Source of the DNA: Neurospora intermedia
Taxonomy: Eukaryota; Ascomycota; Sordariomycetes; Sordariales; Sordariaceae
Direction: 5' to 3'
DNA length: 64,000 nucleotides
Assembly: GCA_037102815.1 (NCBI GenBank)
Contig: BTPP01000007.1
Coordinates: 1,426,001 to 1,490,000, forward strand
In this document: positions 24,946 to 35,800 of the stretch, one piece after another
Layout of the letters: each line of letters begins with the position of its first letter
Position numbering within the stretch: position 1 is the stretch's first letter
The notes under the pieces: generated by a model
What the model saw: only the letters and a program-made list of their open reading frames with translations
The model's database searches: none
What the model was told of the DNA's origin: nothing
Program-made: the position numbers and the translations under genes

Positions 24946-25700
24946 AACGGGACGAGAGATAGGGAGGGGAGGTAGTTTAAATTCTTTATAAAAAATTAAT
25001 AAAGTGCTAAGAAGAATATAATCCGTATTATTTATTATTATCCTAAATAAAAAATCCCCGGTAGTATTTATTATTATTGATATAGGATTAGAACCTACAA
25101 TTTTAAGAGAAATATTCTTATACGCTACTACGCTTATTAATAACGTTCGTAGATACTACTTTATACTATCTATTTATAATCCTCCCGTACGAATTCTAAT
25201 AATTCGTCCAACTTTCTATTTAATAATATTAGCTTCCTATTTACCAACTAACGTTAAGGGTTATAGTTACAATTGGGGGAGGGGGGGATACGGGTAAGAG
25301 TATTCGGTATAAAAATATATATAGGAGAGTTAATAGGGGCTACCGGATTAGTATTAGTATTAGTATTACTAATATTATAATAGCCTAATTTCGAATAGCC
25401 CTTATAAATAAAATTAAAAGTATAAAACATCCTAAGTAACGTTATAGAGAGACTATTATTAATTAGGTACACTTATATAGCCGTTTAAAATACTATTATA
25501 AAACGTTATAATTATTATAGGAGGGGGGTAGGTAGGGGGTTATTAATATTAGTAAGGTATATAATTTTAATTATTATATTTTATATAGTATTCTATAGAT
25601 TACAAATACTATAAAGGACTTTGAATATATAGCGGTGTAGCGATAGCGAATACTGTGATATTTCGTTGAACTTTGGAAGAAAAAGACATTAGCGAAGTGA

Positions 25701-25708
25701 AAAAAAAA

Positions 25709-25778
<70 letters not shown>
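25701..25778 (+). repeat. Poly(A) tract, about 78 nt, broken by one G
   Basis: Nearly pure A with a single G after about 27 residues. It sits in the non-pol 3' part of the inner element and does not end an LTR or a LINE that I can identify. Confidence 0.9.
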
Positions 25779-25781
<3 letters not shown>

Positions 25782-26870
25782 AAACGTACCTTTAGTTTGG
25801 CAGGTATTCTAGCCAATCTTTTCAAAAGCTTCGCGTAAATTTAGGGCTAGGGCGTTTGTAAACGTTTAAGTAAAAGCGATACTATATTCTAAGTAGGTAA
25901 GGGGATAAATATTATTAAAAAATAAGAAAGAGAATAGTTAAACGAAGGTTAGTAATAAGTATAAAGTAAAAAGAAGGGGAGGATAGAATAGAGAAAAGAA
26001 AATAGAGAAAGGAAATAAATATACTAATTAGGCGCTTTAAGGAGGCGGGGGTTAATATATAAGTATATAATAATAAAATATATATCCGTAGGGGGGGCGG
26101 GCGTAAGCGAGGGGGGGGTAGATATAATAGTAAAAGTAAGAATAAGAAGAAGAGGAAAAGGAGAGGTAAAGAAGGTAGGCGGAAAGGACGTTATATAGAC
26201 GAGGGAGGAGGTCTTTATATAAATATAAATTGAAGTAAATAAATATAATTCTAAATAAATAAATATAATATAATATAAGGTAGAAGAACTATTAGGTAAT
26301 TATATAGGTAGTAAGAAGGAATAAATAGGAGGATAAAATAAAAGTAATAGTTAGGAGGGGAAGGATGGGATAATTAAATAGTAGGGCGGCTATAAAGAAA
26401 TAAGAGAGAAGGACGAAAGTAGGAAGGTATATAGTTCGGATTATAATAGAGAGAGTAAGGATAATAATTAAGAATTATATTATTAGGATAAGGGAGTAAT
26501 ATAAAGGATAAGGCGAGGATAATAGAAAAGTAATTAGGAAGGTATAATATAAGCGAAGGGATTTATAGTAAAGATAGTATTTAAAATTATAGGAAGCGAG
26601 GGAAAGGGACAAGGGTCCCGAGGATAGAATTTGTAAGGAGGGGGATTATATTTAAGTATTATAGTAAGTTATAATAAATATAAATAATAAAGAGTATCCG
26701 GCGAAGGAAATTTTAAGGGATAATAGTACTAGTATTTTTAAAATAGTAGTAAATATAATAATAGGCTTAGTACGAATAATAGAGAATAGATTATAAGAGG
26801 AATTATAGGGCGTAATTATAATAGTATCCTAAAATATTTATTAATACCCTTAAATTTAATATAATATTCG

Positions 26871-27386
26871 TTGTTAAATAAAACGATATTTATTACTTTA
26901 TATACTTGTAGGGTATTGGTTGTAATAATAGTCGGGAATCCGGTTAATTTTTTAAATCTAATGCCGGTTTTGTATCTATATTTGGAATTTGTAAAAATAA
27001 ATAGTATAATACCGATATTTCAACGGGCAACTCACTATATTAGAACTTATAAAGATGGACATTATAATGCCAATTTTCTAGTAGGCAGCTTTATATTTAT
27101 ATTTAAAACTTATAAGAATAAATATTATAATATTAATCTTCTAGCGGGCAGTTTCGTATTTATATTTGGAATTTATAAGAATAAATATTATAATACTAAT
27201 ATTTTAATAGCCGTATTTAGAATTTATAAAAATAGATATTATAATACTAATATTCTAACGGCCGTATTTGGAACTTATAAGAATAAATATTATAATACTA
27301 ATTTTCTAACGGGCAATTTCGCGTCCGTATTTAGAACTTATAAGAATAGATATTATAATACTAATATCCTAGCGGGCGGCTTATAA
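26871..27386 (+). pseudogene. Open 171-codon frame built of 17/21-residue tandem repeats
   Basis: Six imperfect units of 63, 63, 51, 51, 63 and about 48 nt each encode a TYKNKYYNTNILxGxF-type block. All unit lengths are multiples of three, so the frame is kept. It is the longest plus-strand open frame of its kind left in the mutated block. The residues are what Cys/His/Arg-rich repeats would become after CpA-to-TpA change (many Tyr and Ile). It probably descends from a repeat region of the inner element. Coding status is unknown. Confidence 0.45.
27030..27385 (+). repeat. Tandem repeat, units 51-63 bp, six copies
   Basis: Units begin TTATAAGAATAAATATTATA and contain CTAATATTCTAACGG. The shorter units lack a 12-nt internal block. 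Confidence 0.85.
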
Positions 27387-27561
27387 ATAGAGGAGCGGCT
27401 ATAATATTTAGGATATAGTATTAGTAATTATTATAAATAATAATTTATTAAACTAATAAGCGAAGATATCGTACCTTCGCCGATAATACAATCCGATAAT
27501 GCTATAATAATATAATACTAATACCCTCCGCTATTTAATTAGGATTTATTACGAATTATAG

Positions 27562-27598
27562 AGGTTCCGAAAACGGAACCTATAAGGGGGGGGGGTCG
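27562..27598 (+). promoter_or_regulatory. Perfect hairpin plus polypurine tract of inner element
   Basis: AGGTTCCG-AAAA-CGGAACCT forms an 8-bp perfect stem with a 4-nt loop at 27562-27581. A G10-11 run follows and abuts the 3' LTR. The G run is the expected plus-strand primer. The hairpin has survived mutation. Confidence 0.7.
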
Positions 27599-27938
27599 TA
27601 TTAGGAGGCGAAGAGTCTACGCACTAAAATACTCTAACGGTCGCTATTCCGCTCCGTCGGCCGAAGCGGTAAACTAATAATAGTAACGCCTATATTAGGT
27701 CGGGCTCGCGGGAAGGATAATCCAGTACTATATCGGGGCGCTAAATTAATATAGGACTCTATAATGCTTATTAATAGATGAATAGAGTTTGTATAGGTAT
27801 AAAAGAGGTTTAACGAAGCGTAATTCATTATAGTCGGTAACTATCAATATATCTTTAGATTAACCCCTAATTTGCCGTCCCCTACATATAGCTACAACTA
27901 TAGTCACCTCAGCCTACCTTTCGCCTATATTCCTAACA
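27599..27938 (+). repeat. Inner element 3' LTR
   Basis: 340 bp. The first half is converted (GCACTAAAATACTCTAACGG), while the last part keeps ATCAATATATC and GTCACCTCAGCC. This is the mirror image of the mutation pattern in the 5' LTR. Confidence 0.93.
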
Positions 27939-27943
27939 CTAAC
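27939..27943. repeat. Right target-site copy of inner element (CTAAC)
   Basis: Directly follows the 3' LTR. It differs from the left copy by C-to-T at CpA. Confidence 0.85.
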
Positions 27944-29990
27944 GTACTATAGCCTTCTATTCTAGGAAGTTCTCTATAGCCGAATATAATTACCCTATTT
28001 ATAATAAAGAAATATTAGCGATTATTTCTTACTTCGAAGAATAATTTATAGAATTATATAATTATAAAGCCTTTATTGTTCTTACTAACTACTATAATTT
28101 AAAATACTTTATAGAACGCTAGGGCCTCTTTAAATAATAAATTTATTAGGTAAAATACTTATTGCAGTTTAATTTCTACTTTATTTACTACCCGGGTAAA
28201 GAGGCTATAGTCCTAAATATATTATTCTATAGAGATTAAAACCGGCCCTCTAACGAGGATTGGGAGGTTAAAAATATATAGTTTATTCCTAAAGTAGCTT
28301 TATAGATATACGTCCGAATTTCTACCTCTATTATCTCCCCGGTAGGGAACGTACAAATATTTAAAAATCCAGATTTATAGTAGTTTTAGGATTAGATTAT
28401 CTACTTCAATTCTATATACTAAGCCGCCCTACGCGCAGTTAAAGAGAATGCTCGAACTTTTATACTATTATTTTAACTAAAAATTTAAATTGCTAACTAT
28501 TTTATAAATAAATTAGGCCGACTATACTATAAAGGGCGCCTCTAGATCCTAGGGACCCTAGCCGTATCCGAAGTTATAGCGTTCGTAATTACCGATTAAG
28601 AATAACAATTTAATACCCTTTATATAACTATTATATAAAAGATATACGAAGTTGCGGTATTTAGTTACTTTGGTAGGGAAGGAATAATTTTCGTTTTTTT
28701 AAAAAAATACTATTAGCCTCTATTAGGAACCTATATACGACGCTTCCTATACAATTATTATATTTACGGTTCTACAAAGGTTTGGAGAGATATAAAGAGA
28801 GGTTTTTTATAGATATTAGTAACTTCCGACTAATACTATAGAGCTATCTAAATAGATTTTATTACCGACCTCCCGAACGCTAATAGTAATATATATTTAT
28901 AGGTTATTAAAAATAGGTTGAGTAAGAACGTTATCCTCGAACCAATACCTTCTATAGACGTAGATTTCTATATAGAACGCTTCTTTCAATATTTTATACG
29001 CTACTACGGTTAATTATACTTAATTATTAGTAATAGAAGTACTAATTAAACGGGTAGGTTCTAGAAGCGCTTTTATAAACTAATATATATAGAGTAATTC
29101 CTTAGTATAGCCTACTACCCTTAGACCGACGGTAGTCCTAAGAGAATAAATTAAAAAATATATACTTTCTTTAAAGCTTATATTAACTACCTATAGAACG
29201 ATTAGAACTATTAGACCCCTATAGCCCAATTAACAATTAATAGCTAAATAAATACTTCTATCGGTATAACCCCCTTCTTTATAACCTACGGTTATAAAGC
29301 GGGCCCTATTATCCCTATTATCGAAGAATCCCTAGAAGAATTACCTATTACTTCTATCCCTAAATATAAAACCTATAAATTTATAGAGAAACTATAGTAA
29401 ATTTTAGATATATATTAAATTATTATAATTATAGTTGTACAATAATAGGAAAAATTCGCGAACCGTTCTAAGTAACCGGCCGAACGATTCTAGGTCGGAG
29501 ATAAAATTTGGTTTAACTTTAAAAATTACGGCTCTACGCGCCTTAAGAAGAAATTCGACGTAGTTTATACTAAATATATTATTTCTAGAGTTTTATCCCT
29601 ATATATAATTAAATTCGAAGGGCTATTATTAGTAATTTATAATATCTTCTATATTAACCTCTTTTATAGAACCGCCGAAAACCCTTTACCTAAATAGTAT
29701 ACTATAGATTTATAACCCCCAACTATTATAATCGAAGGAGAGAAAGAGTAGGAAGTAGAATAGATTCTTTATACGAATAACTTTAAGGAGAAGGGAGGGC
29801 GTATAACCTATATAATTTATATAAAATAGAAGGGTTTTAAAGAGATTATTTAGGAATTGTTTAAAGAATTCTTAGAAACGGCCGTATTTAATAAATTTAA
29901 ATAGAAATATAAATTTATAAATATAAATAATAAATTACTAGAATAATATTAGTACGAAGGAATTATTCGCTTTAATAAATATAAGAAAAA
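27944..29990 (+). pseudogene. Outer element RNase H, integrase and chromodomain remnant
   Basis: The RNase H frame resumes right after the nested element (AFYSRKFSIAEYNYPIYNKE, about 27956-28015) and runs to the tether PGKEAIVLNIL near 28195. Integrase core traces follow: a WIDFITDLPNA-like stretch near 28850 and AYYPQTDGSP near 29110. A VGDKIWFN motif near 29495 marks the integrase C-terminus. A chromodomain-like segment (EQILYTNNFKEKGGR...KGFKE) is near 29760-29840. It is interrupted by many TAA/TAG codons. Confidence 0.85.
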
Positions 29991-30299
29991 TTAATTATAG
30001 TTAGAAGCTAAGGCCCCTTTCCCCCTTACTATAAAAAGGATATAGGGAGGTTAATCCTCTATTTAAATATAATTAATTTATAAAAGTATAAAAAATAGAG
30101 AATTGAGGGAAGAGTATAGTTATAATAATAGACCTTATTTACGGATTTCACCCTCTTTTAATATTTTAATATTAATAGAAACGTAGTTAACGGGAGTTTC
30201 TTCTTCTATACTATTAGCTAAGGAAGTAGAACTAGTAAGAGGGTCGACTTTTATATTATTATTAACGGTACTAGGAATACAGGGTAGAATAGTTATAAA

Positions 30300-31700
30300 A
30301 TCGATAGTAGGGCTAATCGGGGAAATAATCTAAACGCAAATAGTAGAATAAATTTAGCGAAGGGGCGAAGCGTTAAATAATTTTTAAATTCCCCCCTTAA
30401 TTAAACTATACTTATTCGGTTTTAATATTAGAGGGAATAATTCCTTTTAAGCCTATAGGTTAATTATTTATATATAGAAATTATTTATAGTGTAATATAG
30501 AAATTCGATATTACTATAGACGCTATTTATATTACTAACGGTATACTATAAAGATTCTAAATAGGTACGAATATTATTAAATTCGGCGAAGGTAGCGAAA
30601 TTAATACTAGCGATAGAAGGGGGTATAGTAAAATTATTGGAAGCGGGCGGGTTAATAATTACGGTAGCTATATTAGGGTTAGAAAGGAGACGGTTAATAG
30701 CTATATTATTGAACCGACTATAGGTAGAAAAACAGTTATTATATTCTAAAATCTTTATAATCGAAATTATATCTTTATACGTAGCGGTAATAGTACCTTT
30801 AACGCTAGAAGTAGGGTATCCCTATAATCTCTAATTATAGTAAATAAATTAAACTATATTAAATATAGGGAGATAAACTTTACTAAACTCTATTTTATAT
30901 ATAATATACTTCGTACCGGAATTAAAATTAGTACTTACGTACTCGTAACTACAAGAGAAATAAAATTAGTACTAAGAAGTAGCCGGATTATATTTCTCGG
31001 CCGTAGCGAAGCCTTCGTAACGAATTATTTTCTTCTATATATTTATACAAATAGAAAGTAAAATACTATAGTACGTAGCGGTAGGGTTATTTTTAATAGT
31101 ACGGGCCTTAATTCTACCCTAACGAATAGAAGGACTATTAAAAATCTTATTCTCTTTATTCTCTTCTTTAAGGATAGCGGTAAGTTAGGTAGTAGGGGCT
31201 AAAATAAGTATAATAGTAGGTATAGAAGTAGAATAAATAGTAGTAGTAGGAATAGGAACGTAAGGAGTAGTAGGTACGGGTTCGACGGGCGTAAGGATAA
31301 AAATAAGAATAGGAATAGAATTCTAGCTAGGAAGAATACCGAAGGGGCTAAGTCCGTACTACGGTAGTAGGAATGGGTAGTTACTATAAGGGTAATTATA
31401 AAATTACTAGGGAGATTGATAGTAGCCTAGGAATTAGCTATATACTAAAGTATAATTAGGCTAGGCTCTACCGGACGAAAAGGAGGGTATAATAGGAGGA
31501 GTAACGAAGGGTAATATAAAAATAATTAGCGTAGGAGTAATTAGGGGAATAGCCGCAATAGGAGTAGTCGGGGTAGGGGATTATAAAGTAGAAGTAATAA
31601 TTTCCTATTTGCGTTACTAGGTAAAGAACTATTTGTATTACGAATTATTAGAAGATATTATAAGAGTTATATAAAAATTAGAATTAAAAGTATAAAGGCG
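30300..31700 (-). pseudogene. Possible antisense reading frame in the 3' region of the outer element
   Basis: Between the chromodomain-like end and the polypurine tract there is about 2 kb that pol does not explain. On the minus strand a single frame stays in register from 31319 to about 30420. Its only stops are TAA/TAG (RIP-type), and its composition is soluble and Ser/Asn/Pro/Thr-rich (for example INFATFAEFNNIRTYLESL, NSPSIR, YEGFATAEKYNPATS). The upstream part is Pro/Thr-rich. A plus-strand frame is also fairly open but reads as hydrophobic low-quality protein. No family recognised. Confidence 0.4.
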
Positions 31701-32012
31701 TAATAGTAGATTTATTATTAACGTTAAGGGTAAATACGACCTTACAATATTTAGAAGGAAGGTTAAAAGTTAGGGAGGAGGAGGAAAAAGAGAGAAAGAG
31801 AAGGAAGGAAGGAGGGGGAGGGTTAAAAAAAAAAGAGGAAAATATATAATAAGGGGAGGGGCGTAGAAGGTAGAAGAAGGCTAGGCGTATAAGAAGGTTC
31901 TACTAGCGCTAGGGTAAGTAGAAATAATTATTAGGCGGATAGAATTGTATAGAGACGGAAGGTACACAATTATTTATATATAATTATTAGTAATATTTAC
32001 GCTAGGGCCGGT

Positions 32013-32031
32013 ACGGGGAGGAGGGGGCTAA
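32013..32031 (+). promoter_or_regulatory. Polypurine tract of outer element
   Basis: A purine-rich ACGGGGAGGAGGGGGC stretch abuts the 3' LTR start, as required for plus-strand priming in LTR retroelements. Confidence 0.75.
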
Positions 32032-32269
32032 TATTACGGGGCTACCGCCCTAAAGGTTATATCGGACTCTACAACCCAACTACCGCCGTAGCCCAGCCCG
32101 TAGCTTATAGTAGCGCTACTCCGCTATAGCGCTAGTTACGTGCCTACAGCCCCCTTCAAAAGGCTACCGCCGCAAGCTCCACTTACAGACCTTTTCCCCT
32201 TTCCTCTTTATAGAACCTTATCGATCACTTAGGTACAGTACCTGTGTATACTCTACTGTCCCCCTTACA
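32032..32269 (+). repeat. Outer element 3' LTR
   Basis: 238 bp. Its right half keeps CACTTAGG, CAGTACCTGTG and ACTGTCCCC, where the 5' LTR has TpA forms, so RIP was weaker toward the unique flank. Confidence 0.92.
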
Positions 32270-32274
32270 CAGTA
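32270..32274. repeat. Right target-site copy of outer element (CAGTA)
   Basis: Immediately follows the 3' LTR and retains the unmutated CpA. Confidence 0.8.
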
Positions 32275-32468
32275 AAAGATCTAGCAATATTGGAATTCAC
32301 CTGTGCAGTCTGGTAAGTCTGTTTCTTTACTTTAATATACTATACAAAATCGCTAATTTTATTAGCAAAAACGATACTTTTGATATCGGCGATCTATTGT
32401 ATAGATAGGGTGACTAGCGTTGCTTAATTGCATTAAGGAAGTCACTAAGTACTGCAGGTATCGCTGGT

Positions 32469-32507
32469 CTTGGCAAAAAAGGATAAATTTTCACCGTTAA
32501 AGGGATG
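32469..32507 (-). repeat. Right 39-bp terminal inverted repeat
   Basis: Exact reverse complement of 12672-12710. It lies in DNA with normal CpA content, just upstream of the Myb gene promoter. Confidence 0.9.
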
Positions 32508-32874
32508 CACAAATGGGTGGCTCGTGCACACTCCCTCCCTCCCCCGCAATCTCCAATTCACAGTGGGACTTTTGGGTGGTCCAGTGTGGTGTGGTGGGTG
32601 GGCCTTTTCCCAAAAAGAACGCGGCGCGTTTGGCAGCGAAAAACGCACATCACCAATTCTCCGTCGCCTACCCTTGACGTCTCTCGCTGCATTACCAAAA
32701 CACAAGCAAACCACCACCACACCACTTCCTGCCTGGAGGTCGCCCTCTCGACGCCCGCCTTCTTGCCCGACACCAATTGGCCCAGACCATGTCAACATCA
32801 CTCTGAGCACCTTGTCGTCTCTCTGACCAGCACATCGATCCGAGAAGAAAAAAAAAAAAGAAAAACATTCAAAG

Positions 32875-35800
32875 ATGGGCAGTCAACAAAGTGTGCCGGA
32901 AGGCGAAGAGGGCGACGTCAGAAGCCGGTCAGCCTCGCCCTTGGTTCAGGAAGACAACCACTGGGGCAAATACGAGAACAACGAGAGCTACGATGATGCC
33001 ATTCCCGAGCAACCCCAATCACCTGTCGCGCTCAACTCCGGAGAGCGCAAGAAAAAGAAAAAGAAAAAGAGCAAGCACCGACGCTCGCCCTCTCCTGCTG
33101 CTGAGCCCGAAGTGAACGGCAATTCCCACGACCTAGACGCCACCTTCGCAGACCCAGAACCGACCGCGGCTGAGGAACACGAAGTCCCAGAGGCTGGCAA
33201 GAAAAAGAAGAAGAAAAAGAAGAGGTCCAAGCCTGAGCCCCAGGTCGAGGCCGAGGAGGGGGAGGAGGAGCAGCAACAACAACAACAACAACAACCCGAA
33301 CCCGACCAGGAGTTACCCCTTGACTCCCCCGACCTTCACGAGTCACCCAACCTCAAGTTCGAACGCCCTGAAGTCGCCGAGCCCGAACCACAATCTGCTG
33401 CTCAAGGATCTGCCAAGTTCAAGAAAAAGAGTCGCAAGTCAAAAAAGGTCACTGTCGACATTTCGGACGATCCCATTAGCGATGGCGAGGACACTGTCGG
33501 ACGAACCGCAAAGATTCACAGAGGCGAAGCTGCGAGTTCCGATGCTCATGTCAAAAGGCGAAGACTGTCACCCGAGCCTGTTGCCGACGAGGAAGACGAG
33601 TACGACCATGGAGAGGTTGATGCCTCGTTCGTCAAGAGGGAGCCCGGTGCCGACGAGCATGAGCCAAGCATGGTTGGTGGTCATGAGCATACATCCCCGC
33701 TCGTGGCCCGTGAGCGACGGAGGGCTCGCTCTGCTTCGCAACATCCCGTCGAGGTCGCTTCAAGCGCTCCTCTGGCACCACAATTCGCTACTCAGCAGTC
33801 CTTAAGCTTCCACGACGAAAGCTTCAACAGCACCCGTATTCCTGCTTCGATTCACCCAATGGACTTGGACCATCACATCAATGGCCTTCCCAGCACCCAG
33901 GATTTCGCCGATGGTCTGCCCCCGAGCTCTCAAGCCCAGTACAATGGCTTTCCTCACAGCTCCCAGCGACCTCGCACTGACGGTCTCCCGGCCATGAACA
34001 GCAGCATGTGGGAAGACAACATGCCCCATGATGCCATGAACGAGCCAGAGGATAACCATGGCCACGAGGGGTACAGGCATGATGCGGACAAGGTCGAGCG
34101 AGACAACGCTGACGTGGACACTGCTTCTTCTGCTGGCGATCCTGAACCTGACAACCATTCTAACCACGAAATGGATATCGACCAAGAAGTTGCCAACAAC
34201 GAGGAACCAAGTCCCGAAGTTGACGCTGTTGCCGAGGTTGAAGACGACCAAGATCCTGTCCCTGAGGTCTCGGTGGCCCAGACTCCAGCTCCCAAGGCTC
34301 GCAAGTCCAGTGCCAAGAAAGCACAAGCTCAACTCGATGTCGAGCCTGAACGAGTCGAGCAACCTGAGGAAGCCACTCCTGCACCAACATCTACAACAAA
34401 GACACCGCGTTCCAAGGGCTCGAAGCGAAAGGTGAAGGTCCCGTACTTTGAACGTGAGGAGATCGAAGCACGCGATAACGCCGAGACGTCTGCTGAGCCT
34501 TCCGTCAAGGAAGTTGCCGCCACCCAAAAGGACCAAAAGCGGGAGAAGAAGCGCAAAGTACGTGCAGAGGACGAACAAAGCACTTCCAACGTTGAGCCAG
34601 CACCTAAGAAGGCCAAGGTCAGCACAAAGAAAAAGCCTGCCAAGAAAGCCGATTCCGAAGAAGACAATTCTGAAGTGGAGGAAGCAGGCGATAACTCCAA
34701 TAAGGCAAAACTACAGGGTCGGGTGACGCCGGCCGAACACGCTCGCATCAAGGCGGTAATCGACTCGTTCAGGGATGCTCAAGGACTTACCAAGTATGAG
34801 GTCAATGAGATGATCCGTCAAGACCCACGAAAGGATCCGAAGAATAGGGAGCTATGGGCCCTAATTGTCGATGCTTGCCCCAACCGGCCACGAAGAAAGG
34901 TGGTCAGCCACTGCAGGCAGAATTTCCACAACTTCCCTGCCCGTGGCTCATGGACCAAGGAGCAAGATGAGGAGTTGGAGAGTATGCTGAAGCTGCACGG
35001 CCAAAAATGGACGCTAATCGGTGGTCTCATTAATCGCTTCCCGGACGATGTTCGTGATCGCTACAGAAATTATCTGGCCTGCGGGGGCAAAAACAGAAAA
35101 GATTACTGGTCCGAACAGGAGGAAGAGCGTTTCCTCAAGGTCGTTGCGGAGGCCATTGACAAGATCAAATCCGGCATGTCCAAGTCCAAGAAAAAGTCCG
35201 ACGACGAGTCGCCAGAAAGCCTCATCAACTGGCAACAGATCAGCACGGCCATGAACCACACCAGATCTCGCCTTCAATGTTTGCAAAAATGGAAGACCTT
35301 GCGCAAGAATGAGGCTTTGCCCGATAGCATCATGGTCAAGCTTCCCGATGGCGAATCTTCTCGCCTGGATAAGGCTCGCAAAGACTTGCGCAAAATCACG
35401 CCTGAAGACAAGGCCCTTTTGGCGCGTGCCATCCGAGACTCTGGCGCTGAACGCGAAGCCAAGATCAAATGGAACCAAATCCAGGAAGATGTTTTCGAAA
35501 AACAGTACGCCAAAACTGCTCTGAAAGTCACCTGGGGTCGTTTGCGGCAAGCCGTGCCGCAATGGGAATCCAAGTCTACCCAAGAGTGTGCCAAATACCT
35601 TTGCGACATGTACGAGCGCGATGCCGACTGGAAGGGCGATGAGGAAGTCGGTGGCGACGATGCGGAAGATGACGCTGATGCCAGATCTACCGTCAGCAGA
35701 CCTGCTTCCGTGGTGGTCTCGTCCACGCAGCAGACCAAGATCTACCGCACACCAAGAGTCGGCCTGTGGGATCCCCCAAAGGGAACCAAGACCAATCTCA

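Larger units (their letters stand above)
18592..27938 (+). mobile_element. Inner Ty3/Gypsy LTR retrotransposon, RIP-inactivated, nested in RNase H of outer element
   Basis: LTRs at 18592-18931 and 27599-27938 are both 340 bp, begin TGTTAGGAGGCG / TATTAGGAGGCG and end in CTAATA / CTAACA. Target copies CCAAC and CTAAC flank it. A G-rich polypurine tract precedes the 3' LTR. Total length is 9,347 bp. Gag zinc knuckle, reverse transcriptase, RNase H and integrase are recognisable in that order. About 3 kb of non-pol sequence (minisatellite, homopolymer, tandem coding repeat) follows integrase. Confidence 0.93.
15157..32269 (+). mobile_element. Outer Ty3/Gypsy LTR retrotransposon (chromovirus-like), RIP-inactivated
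   Basis: LTRs at 15157-15394 and 32032-32269 are both 238 bp, begin TATCAC / TATTAC (from TGTCAC) and end in CTTATA / CTTACA. A polypurine tract sits directly before the 3' LTR. Target copies TAGTA and CAGTA flank the element. Subtracting the nested insertion (18592-27938 plus 5 bp) gives 7,761 bp. The order is gag with a zinc knuckle, protease-like, reverse transcriptase, RNase H (split by the insertion), integrase and a chromodomain-like end. About 2 kb of extra sequence precedes the 3' LTR. All frames are full of TAA/TAG stops. Confidence 0.92.
12840..32300. other. RIP-mutated AT-rich block
   Basis: CpA and TpG are nearly absent while TpA is in large excess and CpG remains common (runs such as GGCGGCGG persist). 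This is the signature of RIP acting on both strands with CpA preference. Coding remnants have Gln and Trp codons turned to TAA/TAG and His/Cys turned to Tyr. The effect fades toward both edges: 12.71-12.84 kb and 32.2-32.5 kb retain CA and TG. Confidence 0.9.
12672..32507. mobile_element. Candidate DNA transposon (about 2.7 kb empty) with 39-bp inverted ends, hosting nested retroelements
   Basis: Positions 12672-12710 and 32469-32507 are perfect inverted copies over 39 nt. Removing the LTR element between 15157 and 32269 plus one target copy leaves about 2.72 kb, a normal size for a DNA transposon. Subterminal motifs also recur, such as ATTAGCAAAA...TTTTGA...TATCG at 15101-15135 and 32361-32394, and CGATTTTG...AGTATAT inside both ends. 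No transposase can be read in 12.8-15.1 kb because the DNA is heavily mutated. I found no convincing target-site duplication outside the inverted ends, so superfamily is not assigned and the mobile-element call is an inference. Confidence 0.55.

Noticed and set aside
25574-25825. 83-codon minus-strand frame
   Set aside because: Most of it is poly-Phe from the poly(A) tract.
12672-32507. Biosynthetic cluster, CRISPR array or viral system in the AT-rich block
   Set aside because: No spaced direct-repeat array and no enzyme genes. All recognisable domains are Gag, RT, RNase H and integrase.
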